Below are positions 26,593 through 34,555 of a DNA stretch of 64,000 nucleotides, one piece after another. Source of the DNA: Hyphococcus aureus. Its GTDB lineage: Bacteria; Pseudomonadota; Alphaproteobacteria; Caulobacterales; Parvularculaceae. A program made the translations under genes and the position numbers. The notes below the pieces were generated by a model. It was not told the origin of the DNA. It did no database searches and saw only the letters and a list, made by a program, of their open reading frames with translations. Position 1 is the stretch's first letter. Every line of letters begins with the position of its first letter. The stretch lies in contig NZ_JBHRSH010000002.1 of assembly GCF_042643165.1 (NCBI RefSeq), forward strand, positions 744,001 through 808,000, given 5' to 3'.

Positions 26593-26614
26593 GCGCCTCT
26601 ATAGCGCTGATACG

Positions 26615-26643
26615 AAAAAGCGGGCTTCAGGCCCGCTTTTTTT
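26615..26643. terminator. Intrinsic terminator after rpmE
   Basis: AAAAAGCGGGC (26615-26625) pairs with GCCCGCTTTTT (26631-26641), loop TTCAG, followed by more T. It probably also serves rcdA, which converges from the right. Confidence 0.9.
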
Positions 26644-26666
26644 ATCGCCTGTAATTTAAGTCCGGC

Positions 26667-27182
26667 TTATCGCCCGCCGAACGCTTTCAACAAGGCGCGC
26701 TGCTGTGCGGCGGCGTCGTTTTTGACGTCATCGCTTTTCTCTTGCGTGAAAAGCTCGCGGTCGAGCCGGCTGATGCGGCTGTAAAGCTGATGCGCGGCGT
26801 CGATCAGCGCCACCAACCGTTCCGGCAGACCTTCAGTCTTGAATTTCACCGAAGCCGCTTCCGATGGCGTCAGTCGGTATTTGGCGTCGCTCGCCTCGCC
26901 CAGCACCATCTCGCCCTCGCGCACGGCGCGCAACACCAGCAGCCAGGAGGCGATCTGCATCAATTGCGTGGTTAACCGCATTGAGGCGCCGGCATAGGTG
27001 AGCGCCACATCGCGGGAAAGATGTTTCGAGGCGTCACGCCCCTCGCCATCGAGATAATTCGCCGTCTCTTCGACCAGCGCCATCCCCTCACGGAATGTTC
27101 GCGCAAAAAGCTCCGATTGAACGAAACTCTCCGCGCCGCCCGCCCCGGCTTCTTCAGAGTCTTGAAAGCCCATAATTCTCAT
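26667..27182 (-). CDS. rcdA: RcdA/DUF1465 family protein
   Basis: A 171-residue member of the family of RcdA, the adaptor that helps ClpXP degrade the cell-cycle regulator CtrA in Caulobacter. Family landmarks seen are LFARTFREGMALVEETANYLDG, SRDVALTYAGASMRLTTQLMQIASWLLVLRAVREGE and HQLYSRISRLDRELF, all helical. The symbol is by family; whether it serves CtrA turnover here is inferred. It is convergent with rpmE through the shared terminator. GapR and TrcR homologues, also cell-cycle or nucleoid factors, are in the same window. Confidence 0.85.
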   Translation of the reverse strand: MRIMGFQDSEEAGAGGAESFVQSELFARTFREGMALVEETANYLDGEGRDASKHLSRDVALTYAGASMRLTTQLMQIASWLLVLRAVREGEMVLGEASDAKYRLTPSEAASVKFKTEGLPERLVALIDAAHQLYSRISRLDRELFTQEKSDDVKNDAAAQQRALLKAFGGR

Positions 27183-27314
27183 TCGTCATTCCGCTTTCTC
27201 TAGGATGCCGCCCCGGAAGGCGGCTGACAAGCGGGACTTCCCGCTTGCCCTCGGTTCATTGCCCCGCCATGACCGAAAGGACACGGGAAGGACACCCTCG
27301 GGGCAATGTGAGCA

Positions 27315-28067
27315 ATGGCCATGCCAGCAACTATAAAGGGAAAAACCGGCGATCTTCCCGCAAAGGGATGCGTTTTGGGCGTTGACGGCTGCCGCGCAGG
27401 CTGGGCGGTGGTCAGCATTAACCTTTGTGACAATCGCGTCAGCGGATGGATCGCTCCTTCCTTCATAGACATATTGAGCTTCGAACAGGTGGCGATGACC
27501 ATCGTCGACATGCCGATCGGCCTTTGCGAGACCGGCCCTCGCGCCTGTGAGACGCTGGCGCGCAGAGTGTTAAGCCCACTGCGTCATTCCAGCGTCTTCT
27601 CTTCACCCAAGCGCGCCATGCTCGCCTTCGACAAGTATGAAGACGCCAACGCCTGGGGCAAACAACATTGCGGCAAGGGGCTTTCGAAGCAGGCATGGAT
27701 GATCGCGCCGAAGATCCGCGAGATCGATGACGCCATGACGCCCGCCGATCAGGCGCGGCTTGGGGAAGGTCACCCGGAAATCGCCTTCGCCCGTCTGAAT
27801 AATGGAAAGCCCTGCGTCTGGCCGAAACGTAAAACTGAAGGAGAGGCGGAGCGGCTCGCGCTTTTGGAACGCGCAGGCATGATTGAAGCCGAAGAGATCT
27901 ATCAGTGCCTGCGCGCCGAACATGGCGCCAAGGCATTAGGCCGCGACGATCTTTATGACGCCGCCGCCCTCGCCCTCACCGCCAGGGCGCGCATCGCTGG
28001 CGACGCGCTTCACCTTACCGATGAAGCGCGCGACGCGCGCGGGCTCATCATGGAAATCTGGGGCTGA
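27315..28067 (+). CDS. DUF429 family protein (predicted RNase-H-fold nuclease)
   Basis: A 250-residue cytosolic protein of the DUF429 family. Seen are the opening acidic strand VLGVDGCRAGWAVVSI, then VDMPIGL, SSVFSSPKRAML, a charged GEGHPEIAFARLNN and the closing GRDDLYDAAALALTARAR. The pattern of Asp/Glu residues resembles RNase H-like folds, so a nuclease role has been proposed for the family; no activity is shown. The start is uncertain: ATG 27315 or the ATG two codons later. It is convergent with the membrane-protein pair; a REP-like palindrome fills the spacer. Confidence 0.85.
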   Translation: MAMPATIKGKTGDLPAKGCVLGVDGCRAGWAVVSINLCDNRVSGWIAPSFIDILSFEQVAMTIVDMPIGLCETGPRACETLARRVLSPLRHSSVFSSPKRAMLAFDKYEDANAWGKQHCGKGLSKQAWMIAPKIREIDDAMTPADQARLGEGHPEIAFARLNNGKPCVWPKRKTEGEAERLALLERAGMIEAEEIYQCLRAEHGAKALGRDDLYDAAALALTARARIAGDALHLTDEARDARGLIMEIWG

Positions 28068-28080
28068 GCGCCGGGCGAAA

Positions 28081-28120
28081 AAGTGGAGGCCGGTTTTTCG
28101 CAAGACCGGCGCGACCACTT
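28081..28120. repeat. REP-like palindrome, copy 1
   Basis: AAGTGG...CCACTT and GCCGGT...ACCGGC form a nested inverted repeat. The left half, about 21 bases from 28079, matches the reverse complement of 30638-30658 at about 19 positions. It lies between convergent gene ends, where it may also stop transcription. Confidence 0.6.
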
Positions 28121-28127
28121 AAAAACA

Positions 28128-29087
28128 TTATTCGCCGGTCTTGAGACGACGATAGAGAATGGCGGAAAAAGCAAGCTGCGCGCCATAGACCACTGCGTAG
28201 TAAAACACCGTCACAGCAACATAGATCAGCGCCATCACGCCTGCGATAATCGCCAAGGCGCCGCTGCCGCCGCCTAGGCCCATCAACAGCTCGATCACAG
28301 AACTAAAAAGTTCATAGACCATGCTGATCAAAATAATCACCAGCCCCATCAGGAACATAGCGCCAAGAACCGACCAGAACTTTCCCTCGGTCAGCTTGAA
28401 AGAGCCCAGCAGGATAAGACGGTTTTCCGCAGCGGATCCGGCGACAAAAGGCTGCAGCCGCACACCGACGTAAAGCAACGGAATAAAGGCGATGGCGAAG
28501 GCGTAAACAAAGGTGCGCCAATAATTGACCATGCCCGCGGCCTGCGCCGCGGCGACATCGTCCGAACCGGATTCCACCGCCGCCATCACGCCGGAAAAGA
28601 ATGTCCCCATATCGTTAAAATAAGCCCCGACTGTGTTGCCCGTAATGATCAGCGCAATGAAGAAAGCGACACACCAGATCGCGGTTGAGATCAGCCCCGA
28701 AATGATAGACGCCCAGAATACGCGCCAGGCGGGACCATCGAGGCGGACATGAATGAAGCCAGGCGATTCCTCGCCAAGCGCCACAAGCCGGAATATGGAC
28801 GCCATCACGCCGCAATAGATCAGGGCGATCAGCACATAAAAAACAACGCCGAGCGCAATCACCGCCGACATTGGCATTTTGAATATTTCAGCAAAGCCCG
28901 GAAAGACCTGACTTTCATTAGCTTGCGACAACACTTCGAAATCTAGAATGAGCGCGAAATAGCCTCCGGCCAGAAGCAGGCTGACAACAACCGGCGCCCA
29001 GCCGAGCCGAAGCACCGTTCCCCAGCGCTTCAGGCCGAACTGAAACGCTTCATTGAGAACGTCCCCGACGGGAATTCCTTGCGACAT
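28128..29087 (-). CDS. Multi-span inner-membrane protein, paralogue of the upstream gene
   Basis: Function unknown. The 319-residue protein has an amphipathic N-terminus (MSQGIPVGDVLNEAFQFGLK) and about six hydrophobic segments. A cytoplasmic-looking loop ALGEESPGFIHVRLDGPAWRVFW aligns by eye with ALGEKPAPGFIRAPFGPDQVRYV-like sequence in the neighbouring upstream product, so the two are tandem paralogues. The start is ATG 29087 with AAGG nine bases upstream; the frame extends to 29150 without support. It starts 26 bases after the upstream gene's stop, so they form an operon. It ends 7 bases from a REP-like palindrome. Confidence 0.82.
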   Translation of the reverse strand: MSQGIPVGDVLNEAFQFGLKRWGTVLRLGWAPVVVSLLLAGGYFALILDFEVLSQANESQVFPGFAEIFKMPMSAVIALGVVFYVLIALIYCGVMASIFRLVALGEESPGFIHVRLDGPAWRVFWASIISGLISTAIWCVAFFIALIITGNTVGAYFNDMGTFFSGVMAAVESGSDDVAAAQAAGMVNYWRTFVYAFAIAFIPLLYVGVRLQPFVAGSAAENRLILLGSFKLTEGKFWSVLGAMFLMGLVIILISMVYELFSSVIELLMGLGGGSGALAIIAGVMALIYVAVTVFYYAVVYGAQLAFSAILYRRLKTGE

Positions 29088-29112
29088 GAGAAACGCCTTT
29101 GCTGTCTGTTGC

Positions 29113-30474
29113 CTACCGCGCCTTTTCGCCTTCCCGGTAGAGGCGGCCATAGAGCCCGGCCGCCACGCCGAAGGAGAAGAACGACCAGACGATATTTATG
29201 CTGATTTTCGTCAGGTTCCATACCCAGATGAAAAACGGACGCACCCATTCGGCGGCTTCGCCGCTGTTAACCAGTTTGGTCGAGACTTCCGTCGCATTAT
29301 AGAGCAGCACCACAATTTTTGGCAGGACAAGGCTCAGCAAAAGCTGGTTCAGGACCAGCACCTGAATCACCAGGAGAAACGCCGTTAACAGGCTGACAAT
29401 CACCCAGAGCTTCAAGATGTTCCAGCCGCGCGTGATCGCCAGCGTGTTTCCGAGCGCCAGGGATTTGTGACAAACGGCGACACCCGGATAGGGAAAAAGG
29501 CGCAAGCTGAAATAATTCACCACAAAAAACGCCGACAATCCGAAGAAGATCAACCGCCCCTCAGGCGATCCCACCAGAAAGTCGATGGCTTCGCCGAGCC
29601 CACTTAAATCGAAGCTCGTAAACTGCGCGCCTGCCGCTGACAGAACGCCCAGAAAAGTCGCGTTTGAGCGAAACTCATTGAGGACGACTTCGGCGAACAG
29701 ATAATAAGCCGCAAGCATCATTCCCGCAGCGACAATGAAGGTCGTCAGCGCTCGCAAAATCACCTTGCCTACCGGGTGCGCCCTCGGGCGGTTATGCGGC
29801 GCAAAGTGAAAGAACAATAATCCCCAGAACAACAGCGCCACCGGCGCGGCGCCGCTTAACGGAATAGCGCGATTGTAAATCCAGCTGCGCCCGGCGGCGG
29901 CGATCGTATCGCTCGCCTTGGAGACCTCAATCGTATGAAGGCTGTTCGGATCGGGAAATGACGCAAGGGTCTGCGCCAGCGCTTCGGCGACATATTTCAA
30001 CGTATAAAAACTCGCCGCCGCCAGCGGGCCGAACACAAGAACGCCGACAAAGAAAAGCCCGAATATGCTGGAGACCACATAACGCACCTGATCGGGTCCG
30101 AAAGGCGCACGGATGAAACCCGGCGCCGGCTTTTCACCGAGCCCTGCATAGCGGATCAGCGGCGCCATGAACGACGCCGTCAACAGCGTTTGCGCGGCAA
30201 AGCTGGCGGCCAACAACATCCAAATGGCGCCAGGGTCGTTTTTGAACCCCGTCGCCATGTTCTGCACCGCGAGACGCTGGGCGCCGACAAAGGACGGAAC
30301 GTCAGAAAAGGTGATGAGCTTTCCCGCGATTACCGAAAGCAGCCCGAACACGGCGGCCATGGCGGCGATCATGCTGAGCGCCAGCGGCAGCCACGCGACG
30401 CGCGCAATCGTCTCCAGACGCCGCCCACCGAAATGAAGCGCTTCGCCCATGACAGAAAAAATACGCAATTCCAT
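29113..30474 (-). CDS. Multi-span inner-membrane protein, paralogue of the downstream gene
   Basis: Function unknown. The 453-residue protein begins MELRIFSVMGEALHFGGRRLETIARVAWLPL, similar in layout to its downstream neighbour (VLNEAFQFGLKRWGTVLRLGWAP). It contains the related GLGEKPAPGFIRAPFGPDQ loop and about nine hydrophobic segments, including an extra central block absent from the shorter protein. I start at ATG 30474, with GAGGGG eight bases upstream; the frame continues to 30699 over the trmFO promoter region, which is implausible. It is divergent from trmFO. The pair may form a hetero-oligomer (inference from tandem paralogy). Confidence 0.82.
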   Translation of the reverse strand: MELRIFSVMGEALHFGGRRLETIARVAWLPLALSMIAAMAAVFGLLSVIAGKLITFSDVPSFVGAQRLAVQNMATGFKNDPGAIWMLLAASFAAQTLLTASFMAPLIRYAGLGEKPAPGFIRAPFGPDQVRYVVSSIFGLFFVGVLVFGPLAAASFYTLKYVAEALAQTLASFPDPNSLHTIEVSKASDTIAAAGRSWIYNRAIPLSGAAPVALLFWGLLFFHFAPHNRPRAHPVGKVILRALTTFIVAAGMMLAAYYLFAEVVLNEFRSNATFLGVLSAAGAQFTSFDLSGLGEAIDFLVGSPEGRLIFFGLSAFFVVNYFSLRLFPYPGVAVCHKSLALGNTLAITRGWNILKLWVIVSLLTAFLLVIQVLVLNQLLLSLVLPKIVVLLYNATEVSTKLVNSGEAAEWVRPFFIWVWNLTKISINIVWSFFSFGVAAGLYGRLYREGEKAR

Positions 30475-30636
30475 CCATTGCCCCTCTGGCCCTCTACACT
30501 TTGGGCCCCGCCAGCCTTCCGCCAGCCCCTCGGGCGGTCGCTGGACGAAAGCTAACCGGAAAAGACCGGGAAATCCAATGGGCCGCCTTGCAGCATGCGT
30601 CGCCCGCGCCAATACGCTTTTTGCGCGTATTTTCAC

Positions 30637-30673
30637 CGAAAACCGGTTTCCACTTTTCAGAATGCGCTCTAGA
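30637..30673. repeat. REP-like element, copy 2, just upstream of trmFO
   Basis: CGAAAACCGGTTTCCACTTTT (21 bases with the leading C at 30638) is the near-exact reverse complement of the left arm of the palindrome at 28081. The attached AGAATGCGCTCTAGA resembles a widespread alphaproteobacterial repeat (recollection). A small hairpin GCGCT-CTAGA-AGCGC ends about 4 bases before the trmFO ATG. Confidence 0.6.
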
Positions 30674-30682
30674 AGCGCGGCC

Positions 30683-32086
30683 ATGAGTGAAAAAGACATT
30701 ATCCATATTATCGGCGCCGGCCTCGCCGGCTCGGAAGCGGCCTGGCAGGCGGCTAATCATGGCGCCCAGGTCATCCTCCACGAGATGCGGCCCATCACGG
30801 GCACTGACGCGCACCAGACAGACGGCTTCGCGGAATTGGTCTGTTCCAACTCTTTCCGCTCCGATGACGCGGAGAATAACGCTGTCGGCCTTTTGCATGA
30901 GGAGATGCGCCGGACGGGCTCGCTGATTATGCGCGAAGCCGATGCGAACAAGGTGCCCGCCGGCGGCGCGCTCGCTGTCGACCGCGATGCCTTCTCCGCC
31001 GGCGTCACCCGCGCCATCGAAGATCATCCGAATATCGAGATCCGGCGAGAATTGATTGACGGCCTGCCGCCTGAAGACTGGACCAATGTCATTATCGCGA
31101 CCGGACCTCTGACGGCGCCGCCACTCGCCGAAGCGATCCTCGCCTTGACGGGCGAAGCCTCCCTCGCCTTTTTCGACGCCATTGCGCCGATCGTCTATAA
31201 AGAGTCGATCAATTTCGATATCGCCTGGATGCAATCGCGCTACGACAAAAAGGGCCCCGGCGGGGACGGCGCAGATTACATCAACTGCCCCATGGATGAA
31301 GCTCAGTATACGGCGTTTTTGAATGCGCTGATTACCGGCGAGAAAACCGACTTCAAGGAATGGGAAAAATCGACGCCTTATTTCGAAGGCTGCTTGCCTA
31401 TTGAAGTGATGGCGGAGCGCGGACCGGAAACGCTGCGCTATGGCCCCATGAAACCGGTCGGCCTCACCAATCCGCATACGGGCATAAAAGCGCACGCCAT
31501 CGTACAACTGCGTCAGGACAATGCGATCGGCACGCTCTACAATATGGTTGGCTTCCAGACGAAGTTGAAATATGGCGCGCAGACCGACATCTTCCGGATG
31601 ATCCCAGGCCTCGAAAAAGCGGAGTTCGCGCGGCTTGGCGGCATTCACCGCAACACCTTTCTCAACTCGCCGCGCCTTCTTGACGGGTCGCTGAAACTCA
31701 AGGCTCGTCCCGCGCTGCGCTTTGCCGGCCAGATCACCGGCGTCGAGGGTTATCTGGAAAGCGCCGCCATGGGGCTCCTTGCCGGACGTTTCGCGGCGGC
31801 TGATTCGAAACGCATTCCATTTTCTGCCCCGCCCGCGACAACGGCCTTCGGCGCTCTCCTGAACCACATAACCTGCGATCATATGACCGATGCTGGCAGC
31901 AGGTCCTTTCAACCCATGAACGTCAATTTCGGCCTCTTTCCGGAGATCGAAACCCCAAAGACGGATTCGGAGGGAAAACGGATCAAGGGCAAGGAAAAGG
32001 GCTTCGCCCGCAAGCGCGCGATGTCTGCAAGGGCCCTTTCAGACCTGCAAACCTGGCTGAGCAAAAAACCCTTAGCCGCTGAATAA
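30683..32086 (+). CDS. trmFO: FADH2/folate-dependent tRNA (uracil-54-C5-) methyltransferase TrmFO
   Basis: Forms ribothymidine at position 54 of tRNA using methylene-tetrahydrofolate and FADH2. The 467-residue protein shows the FAD-binding IIGAGLAGSEAAWQAA at the N-terminus, HEMRP, ELVCSNSFRS, NKVPAGGALAVDR, LYNMVGFQTKLKY and the C-terminal NVNFGLFPEIE. I start at ATG 30683; the frame extends 78 codons upstream across the repeat and the divergent promoter, which is not credible. It is another flavin-dependent enzyme in a window rich in flavin genes. Confidence 0.95.
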   Translation: MSEKDIIHIIGAGLAGSEAAWQAANHGAQVILHEMRPITGTDAHQTDGFAELVCSNSFRSDDAENNAVGLLHEEMRRTGSLIMREADANKVPAGGALAVDRDAFSAGVTRAIEDHPNIEIRRELIDGLPPEDWTNVIIATGPLTAPPLAEAILALTGEASLAFFDAIAPIVYKESINFDIAWMQSRYDKKGPGGDGADYINCPMDEAQYTAFLNALITGEKTDFKEWEKSTPYFEGCLPIEVMAERGPETLRYGPMKPVGLTNPHTGIKAHAIVQLRQDNAIGTLYNMVGFQTKLKYGAQTDIFRMIPGLEKAEFARLGGIHRNTFLNSPRLLDGSLKLKARPALRFAGQITGVEGYLESAAMGLLAGRFAAADSKRIPFSAPPATTAFGALLNHITCDHMTDAGSRSFQPMNVNFGLFPEIETPKTDSEGKRIKGKEKGFARKRAMSARALSDLQTWLSKKPLAAE

Positions 32087-32248
32087 ACAGTATTTTTCGG
32101 AAATGATGGTCACGAGTGGGCCGCGACGAGTTGCCCCGCCGCGGCCCCCCCGACGTGCAGCAGGGGGAGAACACCGCACAGCCGGGAAACTGATGAGTAC
32201 CAGTTAGCCGCGATCTTCACTGACTTGTCTAGTACGCTGAAAACTGAT

Positions 32249-32264
32249 TAGGTCACACGACCTA
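32249..32264. promoter_or_regulatory. Palindrome, candidate TetR operator
   Basis: TAGGTC-ACAC-GACCTA is a perfect inverted repeat 26 bases upstream of the TetR-family start codon, where an autorepressor would bind. Only one copy was noticed. Confidence 0.5.
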
Positions 32265-32289
32265 GAGCACGGCGATTTAAGGGGGAGTT

Positions 32290-33027
32290 ATGCCGTCGTC
32301 AACTGACCAAGTCCGGAATCTGTCGGAAAATAGAATAGATTCCCAAATCACCCATGCCGCTGAGACAGAAAAAGCGCTTAATGCGATCCTGAGTCACCTG
32401 AACGATTTGCGCGGTTCGCGGCCCACAATCCAGATCAGCGACGGCAAAACCGACCGGACCCGCAACACCATCCACAAGATCCTGAAAGCGGCCCACAAGG
32501 TTTTCACCCAAAACGGCCATGCTGGCCTGTCCTTGCGCAAGGTCGCCAATGAAGCCGGGATTGCGGTCGGCAACCTCACCTACCACTTCCCTACAAAAAA
32601 CTCGCTGATCGACGCCATGATGCGCGAGGCGCTCGCTGATTATGTGGAGGAACATCTCTCGCAATTCGAAGCAGACCGGGACACGCCGCTCGATATCCTG
32701 CTCAATGTCGTTGAGTTCTATGTTCGCAATGCGCGTGAGAGTTATCAGTTTTTCTACCAGCTCTGGGGTTTCGCCGGTTCCTGCGATGACGCCCGCGAGA
32801 TGGTGCGCGAACTTTACCGTCCGATCGGCCGCTTCATTTTTTATCTGGTGCGCGCCGCCAATCCGAAGCTGACCGACGCGCAAGTCCGCCAGGCGGTGTT
32901 GCAGATATTCAGTCTTGAAGAAGGCTACAAACTGTTCATCGGCATGGGGCCGGATTCTTCAACGGCGATCCGGTCCGCGGAAAATGATATTCGCGTGATA
33001 ACCAAACGCATCATTCTGACAGCTTGA
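32290..33027 (+). CDS. TetR/AcrR-family transcriptional regulator
   Basis: A 245-residue dimeric repressor-type regulator. The helix-turn-helix lies at about residues 62-107 (ILKAAHKVFTQNGHAGLSLR, then VANEAGIAVGNLTYHFPTKNSL). It is preceded by an unusually long 55-residue N-terminal extension rich in polar residues, and followed by an all-helical ligand domain. GGGGGAG precedes the ATG. A perfect palindrome just upstream suggests autoregulation. Pirin follows 31 bases later on the same strand, and the flavocytochrome operon begins about 1 kb further on, so either may be a target; the ligand is unknown. Confidence 0.9.
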   Translation: MPSSTDQVRNLSENRIDSQITHAAETEKALNAILSHLNDLRGSRPTIQISDGKTDRTRNTIHKILKAAHKVFTQNGHAGLSLRKVANEAGIAVGNLTYHFPTKNSLIDAMMREALADYVEEHLSQFEADRDTPLDILLNVVEFYVRNARESYQFFYQLWGFAGSCDDAREMVRELYRPIGRFIFYLVRAANPKLTDAQVRQAVLQIFSLEEGYKLFIGMGPDSSTAIRSAENDIRVITKRIILTA

Positions 33028-33058
33028 TCGCGGCGCTCGCCGGGCGCAAACTGTCATC

Positions 33059-33946
33059 ATGACCATCAGCATCATTATTGAACCGCGCACGCGCGATCTC
33101 GGCGGCTTCACCGTCGGGCGCGTTCTTCCCCACGCCAAACGCCGCACGGTTGGCCCCTTCATCTTCTTCGATGAAATGGGGCCCGCCGATTTCAAGCCGG
33201 GAACCGGCATTGATGTGCGCCCGCACCCCCATATCGGCCTGGCCACCGTCACCTATCTTTTCGACGGCGAATTACGTCACCGCGACAATCTCGGTTGCGA
33301 TCAGGTGATCCGTCCCGGCGACGTCAACTGGATGATCGCCGGGCGCGGCATCGTTCATTCTGAACGCACAGACGCAGGCCCGCGCGAGACCGGTCAGCGC
33401 ATGCACGGCATTCAAAGCTGGTTCGCCCTGCCCGAGGCCGATGAAGAAACAGCGCCGGAATTTCATCATCATCCCAAGGACAGCCTGCCGGTGATCGAAC
33501 GGCTGGGCCTGACGATGCGGCTCATCGCCGGGTCCGCTTTTGGCGAGACGTCGCCTGCGAAGACTTTCTCGCCAATGTTCTATCTCGGCGCCGAAGCCGA
33601 ACCGCAAGCCGTCATTACGATTCCCGAGGAACATGAAGAACGCGCCATCTATATTTTAAGCGGCGCGGTTTCTATTGACGGCGCGCGCCATGAAAGCGGT
33701 CGCATGATCGTCTTCGAACCCGGCGCGGCGCCCGATATCAAAGCGTTGGAACCGTCCCGCCTTATGCTGCTCGGCGGCGCGCCTATGAGTAAACGCCATA
33801 TCTGGTGGAATCTTGTTTCTTCGCGGCCGGAGCGTATTGAACAGGCAAAGGCCGACTGGACCTCTTCTGCGGCGCAAAATTTTAACGGGACGGTTTTCAC
33901 CCTGCCCCCGGATGAAACGGAACACATTCCGTTGCCAGAGGAATAA
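33059..33946 (+). CDS. Pirin-family bicupin protein
   Basis: A 295-residue iron-binding bicupin. The N-terminal cupin has VGRVLPHAKRRTVGPFIFFDEMGP and the metal-ligand segment RPHPHIGLATVTYLFDGE, then VNWMIAGRGIVHSERT; the C-terminal cupin has AIYILSGAVSIDGA and GGAPMSKRHIWWNLV. Family members include quercetin 2,3-dioxygenases and redox-sensing co-regulators; which applies here is open. It follows the TetR gene by 31 bases and is probably co-transcribed. The nearby phenol-oxidising flavocytochrome genes make an aromatic-compound role attractive but unproven. Confidence 0.9.
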   Translation: MTISIIIEPRTRDLGGFTVGRVLPHAKRRTVGPFIFFDEMGPADFKPGTGIDVRPHPHIGLATVTYLFDGELRHRDNLGCDQVIRPGDVNWMIAGRGIVHSERTDAGPRETGQRMHGIQSWFALPEADEETAPEFHHHPKDSLPVIERLGLTMRLIAGSAFGETSPAKTFSPMFYLGAEAEPQAVITIPEEHEERAIYILSGAVSIDGARHESGRMIVFEPGAAPDIKALEPSRLMLLGGAPMSKRHIWWNLVSSRPERIEQAKADWTSSAAQNFNGTVFTLPPDETEHIPLPEE

Positions 33947-34023
33947 GGTTGCGCCTGATCCACCTAAGAAAATCAGTCTGATCTATTTGCGCAATAGTCC
34001 AAGCCGGCTTCGTTTCCTGTTAT

Positions 34024-34050
34024 TGACACCCTTCCAAACCCGCTAATACT
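34024..34050 (+). promoter_or_regulatory. Predicted promoter of the flavocytochrome operon
   Basis: A perfect TTGACA at 34024-34029 is followed by TAATAC at 34045-34050 with a 15-base spacer, slightly short. Transcription would start near 34057, about 40 bases before the leader ORF. Confidence 0.5.
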
Positions 34051-34095
34051 GCGTGCACAGAAATCGCGGCACATAAAGCGAAAGGGAGGGCGAAG

Positions 34096-34143
34096 ATGAA
34101 TTGCACCGGATATATCCGCGTTGCGACTTCGCAGATGCAATGA
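34096..34143 (+). CDS. 15-codon leader ORF coupled to the Tat-signal gene
   Basis: ATG 34096 is preceded by a strong GGGAGG five bases upstream and encodes MNCTGYIRVATSQMQ, ending at TGA 34141-34143, which overlaps the ATG of the next gene (ATGA). The next gene has no ribosome-binding site of its own, so its translation probably depends on ribosomes finishing this ORF. No amino-acid run typical of attenuators is present. It is too short to recognise by homology; the evidence is the ribosome-binding site, the promoter position and the coupled stop-start. Confidence 0.5.
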   Translation: MNCTGYIRVATSQMQ

Positions 34144-34553
34144 AGCGACGTTTATTCCTGCAATCATCCGTATCTTCCGCCCTTGTCGCGCCAACGCTTG
34201 CGCGCGCCAATCCATTTCAACATGAAGCACGAATGGCAGATCGCATCTTTTACGATGCGCGTTTTGCGAAGGCGCGCGTCATCGCGAACCGCCTCGCCGG
34301 ACACATCGCCGACAACCGCGCATTAACGCCAGTCAATGGCGACCTCACCGCGCCATGGATTGGAGAGCTTCGCGCCGCCGCTTCACAAGGCGCGCTTCGC
34401 CTGCGCGGCGTGACAACTGAGTCCTTTTATTTCTGCCTGAAAACCCTGCTTCAGCCGCACGGCGTCACCGCGGCTCACATCGAGCGTGCAGGGCGCGATC
34501 TCCACGCATGGGAAATCACCACAGGCGTTACAACAAAAGACGGGATGGTCTGA
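34140..34553 (+). CDS. Small Tat-signal protein of the flavocytochrome operon
   Basis: A 137-residue protein with a twin-arginine-like signal (MKRRLFLQSSVSSALVAPTLARA) and no known domain. The mature part has IFYDARFAKARVIANRLAGH, a GDLTAPWIGELR segment and TTESFYFCLKTLL. It is the first full cistron of an operon whose second gene starts 2 bases after its stop. Classical p-cresol methylhydroxylase operons also carry a small gene of unknown role (pchX, from memory). Because the flavoprotein has no visible signal peptide while its cytochrome partner is exported, this protein may carry the flavoprotein through Tat by association; that is inference. Confidence 0.75.
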   Translation: MKRRLFLQSSVSSALVAPTLARANPFQHEARMADRIFYDARFAKARVIANRLAGHIADNRALTPVNGDLTAPWIGELRAAASQGALRLRGVTTESFYFCLKTLLQPHGVTAAHIERAGRDLHAWEITTGVTTKDGMV

Positions 34554-34555
34554 TC

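Noticed and set aside
30494..31912. 472-codon open frame antisense to trmFO
   Set aside because: The + strand carries all TrmFO motifs; the antisense translation has low-complexity Arg/Gly/Ala composition and no recognisable domain.
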